DNA of 37,897 nucleotides from NCBI GenBank assembly GCA_963580245.1, contig CAUZJO010000024.1, positions 1 through 37,897 of the forward strand, in the 5' to 3' direction. This document shows positions 32,209 to 37,897 of the stretch, in pieces. The notes under the pieces are model-generated. The model did no database searches. It saw only the letters and a list, made by a program, of their open reading frames with translations, and had not been told where the DNA came from. Both the position numbers and the translations under genes were made by a program. This DNA is from CAUZJO01 sp963580245 (GTDB lineage: Bacteria; Sumerlaeota; Sumerlaeia; MVZB01). Within the stretch, counting starts at the first letter, position 1, and the number at the start of each line of letters is the position of its first letter.

Positions 32209-32464
32209 CTAACATCGCGATCATCTATCGTGGATAGCGGCGACGCTGGACGTTGATGGTGGATCATGCAAGGACCGTGGTGACGGTTGGGCGTTTGGAA
32301 TCCGACATTCGGCGGGTTGGCGAATTGCGCTCCGGGGCGGCCAGAGTTGTTAATGAAAATAAACCCCAATGGAATGAGTGGGCGCAAACGTTGCGTCGCG
32401 CCCAAAGGGGCTGGTCTTGGATGGCCATCTTGGAACCTGAACGGACGGAAGAAAGGCGGAACTC

Positions 32465-32809
32465 ATGAAGCTGAGCAAGGTTGAGTGTATCATCAAGCCG
32501 TTCAAACTCGAAGCGGTCAAGGAGGCGTTGACCAAGTTCGGGGTGAGCGGCTTGACGGTTTACGAGGTCAAGGGTTTCGGCCGCCAGCGCGGTCACAAGG
32601 AAATCTACCGCGGGACCGAGTACAAGGTCGATTTCATTCCCAAGTTGAAGATCGAGCTGTTGGTCGACTCGGAGCAGGTCGAGGAAATCATCGACGTTAT
32701 CGTGAACGCGGCCAAGACCGGGGAGATCGGCGACGGCAAGGTTTACATCAGCGGCGTGGATTCGGTCATGCGCATCCGCACCGGCGAAAAGGGCATTGAC
32801 GCGCTTTAA
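32465..32809 (+). CDS. glnK: Nitrogen regulatory protein PII
   Basis: The 114-residue trimeric signal protein reads nitrogen and energy state by binding 2-oxoglutarate and ATP/ADP. The T-loop reads RGTEYKVDF; Y53 corresponds to Tyr51 of GlnB, the uridylylation site. Other signatures are IIKPFKLEAVKEAL, GFGRQRGHKEIYRG and the C-terminal TGEIGDGKVYI with RIRTGEKG. It is 41 bases upstream of an ammonium transporter, the typical GlnK-AmtB pairing, so it probably blocks the channel when nitrogen is plentiful. The sequence alone does not separate GlnK from GlnB; context favours GlnK. Confidence 0.93.
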   Translation: MKLSKVECIIKPFKLEAVKEALTKFGVSGLTVYEVKGFGRQRGHKEIYRGTEYKVDFIPKLKIELLVDSEQVEEIIDVIVNAAKTGEIGDGKVYISGVDSVMRIRTGEKGIDAL

Positions 32810-32850
32810 AGCGCGCGCCTCCATCAGAACGAGCAAGAGGAACGTAGACG

Positions 32851-34197
32851 ATGAACAAAGACCTCACGCATCAGGCCACGCTGTGGCGAATGAAACGATT
32901 CACTTACGTCGGGTTGGCGACGGCCCTGATCTTCATTTTGGGTCCGGTGGCCTTCGGTCAGGATGAGGTGAACCCGCAGCAATATGGGCTGAACAACCTG
33001 TTGTTGCTTATCTCGGGGGCGCTGGTTTTCTGGATGCACGCGGGCTTCGCGATGCTCGAGGCCGGACTGACTCAGGCCAAGAACACCGTCAACATCCTGG
33101 CCAAGAACGTCGCGGTCGTCGCGATCTCCGGCGTGACCTACTACCTGATCGGGTTCAACCTGATGTATCCGGGCGAATTCAACATGATCAACGGCGCATT
33201 GGGATTCGCGGGATTTGAAATCGCAAATGTGACCCCAGCTAACTATGCGGACGGGGCCTATACGTTGTTCTCCGATTTCTTCTTCCAGGTCGTCTTCGCC
33301 GCGACGGCCGCCACGATCATCTCGGGCGCGGTGGCCGAGCGGATCAAGTATTCGACGTTTCTGATCGCCGCCGTCGTTTTCGTCACGTTCATCTATCCGA
33401 TCGCGGGATCGTGGAAATGGGGCGGCGGTTTCCTCGAAAGCGCCGGCTTCTACGATTTCGCCGGATCGACCATCGTGCACTCGGTTGGCGGCTGGGCGGC
33501 GTTGACGGGGGCGATCATCCTCGGGGCGCGTCGCGGCAAATACACGCCCAATGGCATCAGACCGATCGTCGGCCACAGCATACCGCTGGCCACGCTGGGG
33601 GTATTCTGTCTGTTCCTGGGCTGGTTCGGGTTCAACGGCGGCTCGGTGCTGGCGATGGACAGCGAAACCGTCTCGTTCGTCTACACGACCACGTTTCTGG
33701 CCGGTTGCGCGGGTGGGATCGGGGCGTTGCTGACGGCCTGGATCGTCCTCAAGAAACCGGACATCACGATGATCCTGAACGGTCTACTGGCGGGGCTGGT
33801 AGGGATCACCGCCGGGGCGGACGTGATCAATCCCAAGGCGGCGATCCTGGTGGGTCTGCTCGCGGGCATCCTCGTTGTCTTCTCGGTCGTCTTTTTCGAC
33901 AAGATCAAGGTCGACGACCCGGTCGGGGCGATCTCGGTCCACCTCACGTGCGGCATCTGGGGGACGCTGGCCGTGGGGATCTTCTCCAAGAACCCGGACC
34001 ACGGTCTGGGTTCTCAACTCCTGGGCGTGCTCGCGATCGGCGCGTTCGTTCTCGTCGCCAGCGCGATTCTGTGGATTATTCTGAAACTTACGATGGGTCT
34101 GCGCGTCTCTGAAGAAGAGGAGACCAACGGTCTGGATACGGCGGAGCACGGTTTGGCGGCCTATCCCGAGTTTAAATCGACAACCGGCGTGATCTGA
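32851..34197 (+). CDS. amtB: Ammonium transporter (Amt family)
   Basis: The 448-residue membrane protein has an N-terminal signal-like helix (YVGLATALIFILGPVAFG) followed by the 11-helix Amt fold. The pore twin His are H210 (IVHSVGGWAAL) and H364 (SVHLTCGIWG). Family stretches include FWMHAGFAMLEAGLTQAKNT, GAVAERIKY, WGGGFL, LGWFGFNGGS and GLVGITAGAD. It scavenges ammonium at low supply. AGAGGAACG precedes the ATG, and the gene follows PII closely under the same sigma-54 promoter. The C-terminal tail (GLRVSEEEETNGLDTAEHGL) is the segment that contacts GlnK in this family. Confidence 0.95.
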   Translation: MNKDLTHQATLWRMKRFTYVGLATALIFILGPVAFGQDEVNPQQYGLNNLLLLISGALVFWMHAGFAMLEAGLTQAKNTVNILAKNVAVVAISGVTYYLIGFNLMYPGEFNMINGALGFAGFEIANVTPANYADGAYTLFSDFFFQVVFAATAATIISGAVAERIKYSTFLIAAVVFVTFIYPIAGSWKWGGGFLESAGFYDFAGSTIVHSVGGWAALTGAIILGARRGKYTPNGIRPIVGHSIPLATLGVFCLFLGWFGFNGGSVLAMDSETVSFVYTTTFLAGCAGGIGALLTAWIVLKKPDITMILNGLLAGLVGITAGADVINPKAAILVGLLAGILVVFSVVFFDKIKVDDPVGAISVHLTCGIWGTLAVGIFSKNPDHGLGSQLLGVLAIGAFVLVASAILWIILKLTMGLRVSEEEETNGLDTAEHGLAAYPEFKSTTGVI

Positions 34198-34229
34198 CCG
34201 GTTTTACAGGTTGGCAATCCCCTCCGCAT

Positions 34230-34263
34230 GGGGCCCTGTCGCTCTCCCCGGCGGCAGGGCCCC
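34230..34263 (+). terminator. Stem-loop after the amt gene
   Basis: GGGGCCCTG (34230-34238) pairs perfectly with CAGGGCCCC (34255-34263) around a 16-base loop, 33 bases after the amt stop. The following bases (CAATTATTT) are only mildly U-rich, so termination may be partial. Confidence 0.55.
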
Positions 34264-34408
34264 CAATTATTTGGACCCAGTCTCGGCCTCATTCGAACCC
34301 GCGTGGCGTTCGGATTCCACGATCCTCGAAATAGGCTTGTTTTTACGCTCGCGTCTTGGCAATCTGCTGGTCTGGAGAATTGCGGAAGCGGGAGAGGTCG
34401 CCAGGGAG

Positions 34409-35422
<1,014 letters not shown>

Positions 35423-35446
35423 TCGACCTCAAGGGGCGGAATCGGA

Positions 35447-35791
35447 ATGCACACCATGCGAAGCAGCCTGAACGGCCCACGGTCGACCCGCGCTTTTCGC
35501 CGGCCCGTCGCTTCCCTTGGCCTGGCCGGTCTGATCCTCATGGCGGGCCTGGCGACGGGTTGTGCGTTGTACCGCAATGACCGCTGCTGGCTGCCGGCCG
35601 AGCAGTACGCCATGGCCCGCGAGATGTTCATTCAGAGCGGTTCGCTCGATATCGTGGGCCAGCGCATGGAAAAGCTTCAATGGCGCCGCTGTCGGCGCAA
35701 CGAGACGCTCTATAGGCTTCAGAAGGAATTCGAGGTCCTGCCCGAAGAACTCCCCGCCGCTGGGGACTCCGACCAGCCAGAGCAAGGCTGA
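35447..35791 (+). CDS. Small lipoprotein, function unknown
   Basis: The 114-residue product has a basic leader, a hydrophobic stretch (ASLGLAGLILMAGLATGC) and a lipobox with C39 as the lipidation site, so it should be tethered to a membrane outside the cytoplasm. The mature part, only 76 residues, is rich in charged residues (MEKLQWRRCRRNETLYRLQK) and contains additional Cys at DRCW and RRCRR that could form a disulfide. I do not recognise the family. It begins 24 bases after fabH and runs towards serA, so it may share the fabH transcript. Confidence 0.7.
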   Translation: MHTMRSSLNGPRSTRAFRRPVASLGLAGLILMAGLATGCALYRNDRCWLPAEQYAMAREMFIQSGSLDIVGQRMEKLQWRRCRRNETLYRLQKEFEVLPEELPAAGDSDQPEQG

Positions 35792-35803
35792 TCATTTCAC
35801 GAG

Positions 35804-37399
35804 TTAAATCACGACGTGCCGCGCGCCGAGGACGTTTGGCAGCGAGCCAAGTTCGGCGAGCACCTCGTCGCTGATCGGGTTGTCGGTGTTGATGACGGTC
35901 ATCGCGTCGCCGCCGGGCTTGAGGCGGCCCCAGCTCAGCATCGCGATGTTGATCCCGTGGCGGCCCAGGCACGTGCCGACTGAGCCGATGATGCCGGGCA
36001 CGTCGCGGTTTTCGAGCAGGAGCATCTCGCCTTGGGGGATCGCGTCGACCTGTTTTTGGTTGACCATCACCAGGCGCGGCTCGCGGCGGTGGTTGAGCGT
36101 GCCGCTGATCGTGTTGACCTCGCCGGTATCGCTGACCGTGCGCACGGTGATCAGGCCGGCGTAGACGTCGTCGATCTCCTCGGTACGCGTCTCGACGATC
36201 TTGATCCCCATGCGGCGGGCGATGTAGAGGGCGTTGACGCTGTTGACGGGCTCGCTGAAGTGGAACTGGAGGAAGCCCTTGATCAGTTCGGTCGTCAGCG
36301 GCGTGGGGTCGTGCTTGGCCTTGGCACCCTTGTAGGTGATCTCGATGCGGTTGACGCCGGGGCCGATGTATTGCGAGCAAAGGCGCCCCAGCCGCAGGCA
36401 CAGGTCGAGGACGGGGGCCAGTTGCTGATAGGTTTTGTTGTCGATCGAGGGGGCGTTGACGGCGTTGCGCACCACACCGCTCACCAGCGAGTCGCGCAGT
36501 TGCTCGGCCAGCTCGCGCGCGACTTTTTCCTGCGCCTCGCCGGTGGTGGCGGCCAGGTGAGGGGTGAGGACGGCGTTGGGCAACTCGCGCAGCTTGCTCT
36601 CGCCGGGCAGGGGCTCGGTGGCGAAGACGTCGACGGCGGCCCCGGCGATGCGGCCTTCCTTGAGCGCGTCGTATAGGGCGTCCTCATCGACGATGCCGCC
36701 GCGGGCGCAGTTGACGACCAGGGCGGTGGGTTTCATCAGCCCCAGCCGCCGGGCGTCGAGCAGGCCGCGCGTCTCGTCGTTGATCGGGCAGTGGATCGTG
36801 ATCATGTCGGCCTGGGCGCAGATCGTGTCCAGGTCGGCCGGCTCGACGTTGAGTTGGCGGGCGACCTCGCACGTGAGGAACGGGTCGTGGGCGAGGATCT
36901 TCATGCCAAAGGCGTTGAGGCGCTCGGCGACGACCCGGCCGATGCGGCCCAGGCCGATGATGCCCAGCGTCTTGTCGAACAGCTCGACGCCGACGATGTC
37001 CTTCTTGGCCCAACGGCCCTCTTTCATCGTGCTGTCGGCGAACGGGATGCGGCGGGCCAGCGCCATCAGCATCGAGATGGCGTGTTCGGCCGTGGCCATC
37101 GTGTTGGCGCCCGGCGTGTTCATGACCAGGATGCCGCGCTCGGTGGCCGCATCGAGGTCGACGTTATCGACCCCCGCGCCGGCCCGGCCGATGATCTTGA
37201 GCGCGCCGGTGTTGGCCAGCGTCTCGCGGGTGACCTGGGTGCGGCTGCGGATGACCAGCGCGTCATAGCGGCCGATGGCCCCGGCCAGGTCGTCCATCAA
37301 GATCTCGGGCTGATAATCAACCTCAAACCCCTCCTGCCCCCGAAAATACCCCAACCCCTCTTCCGACATCTTGTCGCTGATGAGAATTCGAACGGTCAT
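35804..37399 (-). CDS. serA: D-3-phosphoglycerate dehydrogenase
   Basis: The 531-residue product oxidises 3-phosphoglycerate to 3-phosphohydroxypyruvate with NAD, the first step of serine synthesis. The NAD-binding loop is GIIGLGRIGRVVAERL; the catalytic Arg is in NCARGGIVDE and the catalytic His in TPHLAATTGEAQ. The chain then has an intervening domain and a C-terminal ACT domain (LLLENRDVPGIIGSVGTCLG, RHGINIAMLSWGR), the long form often regulated by serine. Length matches that form. The gene has a promoter at 37453-37482 and converges on the small lipoprotein gene with a 12-base gap. Confidence 0.96.
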   Translation of the reverse strand: MTVRILISDKMSEEGLGYFRGQEGFEVDYQPEILMDDLAGAIGRYDALVIRSRTQVTRETLANTGALKIIGRAGAGVDNVDLDAATERGILVMNTPGANTMATAEHAISMLMALARRIPFADSTMKEGRWAKKDIVGVELFDKTLGIIGLGRIGRVVAERLNAFGMKILAHDPFLTCEVARQLNVEPADLDTICAQADMITIHCPINDETRGLLDARRLGLMKPTALVVNCARGGIVDEDALYDALKEGRIAGAAVDVFATEPLPGESKLRELPNAVLTPHLAATTGEAQEKVARELAEQLRDSLVSGVVRNAVNAPSIDNKTYQQLAPVLDLCLRLGRLCSQYIGPGVNRIEITYKGAKAKHDPTPLTTELIKGFLQFHFSEPVNSVNALYIARRMGIKIVETRTEEIDDVYAGLITVRTVSDTGEVNTISGTLNHRREPRLVMVNQKQVDAIPQGEMLLLENRDVPGIIGSVGTCLGRHGINIAMLSWGRLKPGGDAMTVINTDNPISDEVLAELGSLPNVLGARHVVI

Positions 37400-37452
37400 G
37401 ACTTGTTACTCTTACGTTATCTGAGGGCGCGGCGCTGGTGCTTAGGCTGGGC

Positions 37453-37482
37453 AGTATAGTCCCGTTCGCGACGGAATGTCCA
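37453..37482 (-). promoter_or_regulatory. Sigma-70-type promoter of serA
   Basis: On the minus strand: TGGACA (37482-37477), an 18-base spacer, TATACT (37458-37453), each one base from consensus. The leader is about 45 bases. Confidence 0.6.
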
Positions 37483-37661
37483 CGCTGAGGATTCGCGGGG
37501 TTTTCTCAAACGGGAATTCGCGAGGCACTATCCTTGGCGGGCCGGAGAGGAGCGATCCGACAAGGATTCGACGAAGATGTGGGGCGGGTGTCCCAAGTGG
37601 CGTTGATTCGTAATCGAGTGAGCCCCCCCCCCCCGTAGCAGATCCGGTTAGCTCGCCATCA

Positions 37662-37897
37662 CTAAGCCTCCCCCCAGCGTACCCATTCGTGCCATTCAAG
37701 GGGCGTCGGTAATGGTCCGGCGGCGTATTCGAGGTGAATGATTCGGTGGTGATCGGGGTGGGTGCTTTTCTCGGAGCCGTGGGCCAGGAGGGGGCGCATC
37801 ACGAGGGCGTCGTGGCGGTTTACCCCGCAAAGGGCGACTCCCGGCGACCGGGCCAGTCGCTGAAAGTCCACGGGCGCGCGGGTAGTTGAGGTAAGGG
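37662..37897 (-). CDS. PhyH-family dioxygenase, C-terminal part (5' end beyond window)
   Basis: The frame is open to the window edge and encodes about 77 residues, with VNRHDALVMRPLLAHGS, HPDHHRIIHLEYAAGPLP and ending LEWHEWVRWGEA. The final iron-binding His (LLAHGS) and the 2-oxoglutarate-binding Arg (HHRIIHLEY) fit the C-terminus of phytanoyl-CoA-dioxygenase-like enzymes, Fe(II)/2-oxoglutarate oxygenases acting on many small molecules. The first metal ligands lie outside the window, so the substrate cannot be guessed. Confidence 0.75.
   Translation of the reverse strand, partial: LTSTTRAPVDFQRLARSPGVALCGVNRHDALVMRPLLAHGSEKSTHPDHHRIIHLEYAAGPLPTPLEWHEWVRWGEA

Larger units (their letters stand above)
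31906..32464 (+). other. Regulatory region and long 5' leader of the PII gene
   Basis: This 559-base region has no credible gene; a 71-codon frame at 32253-32468 shows no protein-like features. In order it contains two palindromes thirty bases apart, a sigma-54 promoter, and a leader of roughly 245 bases. The leader includes a stem of TGGGCGC (32379-32385) with GCGCCCA (32398-32404) enclosing a smaller ACG/CGT stem. A ribosome binding site (AAGGCGGA) ends it. Confidence 0.65.

Noticed and set aside
32253..32468. 71-codon frame in the PII leader
   Set aside because: No ribosome binding site and no protein-like composition; it overlaps the PII start.

Overview
The window reads as a chromosomal segment of a GC-rich, Gram-negative-type bacterium. 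It encodes secreted proteins with signal peptides, an OmpA/Pal-type lipoprotein, a fused SecDF, part of a Bat operon, GTP-dependent PEP carboxykinase, secreted glycosidase-like proteins, a PhyH-family dioxygenase and remnants of corrinoid C1 genes. That mix suits Planctomycetota or neighbouring candidate phyla such as Hydrogenedentota or Sumerlaeota. This placement is inference from gene content; no rRNA or other phylogenetic marker was analysed.

Left edge (1-3.5 kb): the 3' end of an IS5-family insertion sequence interrupts a minus-strand secreted protein inside its fibronectin type III domain. A long non-coding stretch follows, with helically phased GATACA repeats and an 11-bp hairpin, then a YkgJ-type cysteine-cluster protein. 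3.5-8.6 kb: a TPR protein, then batC-, batD- and batE-like genes, with no BatA/BatB VWA gene in view. 8.6-15 kb: a GH43-like beta-propeller protein and a GH2-family protein lacking the usual nucleophile. They flank a minus-strand corrinoid C1 cluster in which a 'virulence factor' (PF13769-like) gene and a corrinoid protein are intact, while a UroD-type methyltransferase, a MetH-activation-type protein and a RACo-type reactivase are visible only as broken remnants. A MITE-like repeat and a short glycosidase remnant lie beside it.

15-22.4 kb: GDP-L-fucose synthase, an OmpA-like lipoprotein, trehalose-6-phosphate synthase, HU, RecF and a secreted helix-hairpin-helix protein. 22.5-28.8 kb: yajC, an HD-domain hydrolase and secDF (Sec export), then pckG and a small ferredoxin. 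28.8-34.2 kb: a cytochrome P450 converging on the ferredoxin, then a nitrogen block made of a NifA-like sigma-54 activator, a PII gene and an ammonium transporter. The PII-amt pair has a near-perfect sigma-54 promoter, and upstream of it lie two CTACCATATGGTAG-type palindromes exactly 30 bp apart, at the distance expected of enhancer sites. 34.2-37.9 kb: FabH, a small lipoprotein, SerA and the C-terminal end of a PhyH-family dioxygenase that runs off the edge.

The best candidates for new biology are the sigma-54 enhancer arrangement, the partly eroded corrinoid cluster with two intact members, and a family of three equal-length 32-bp intergenic palindromes.
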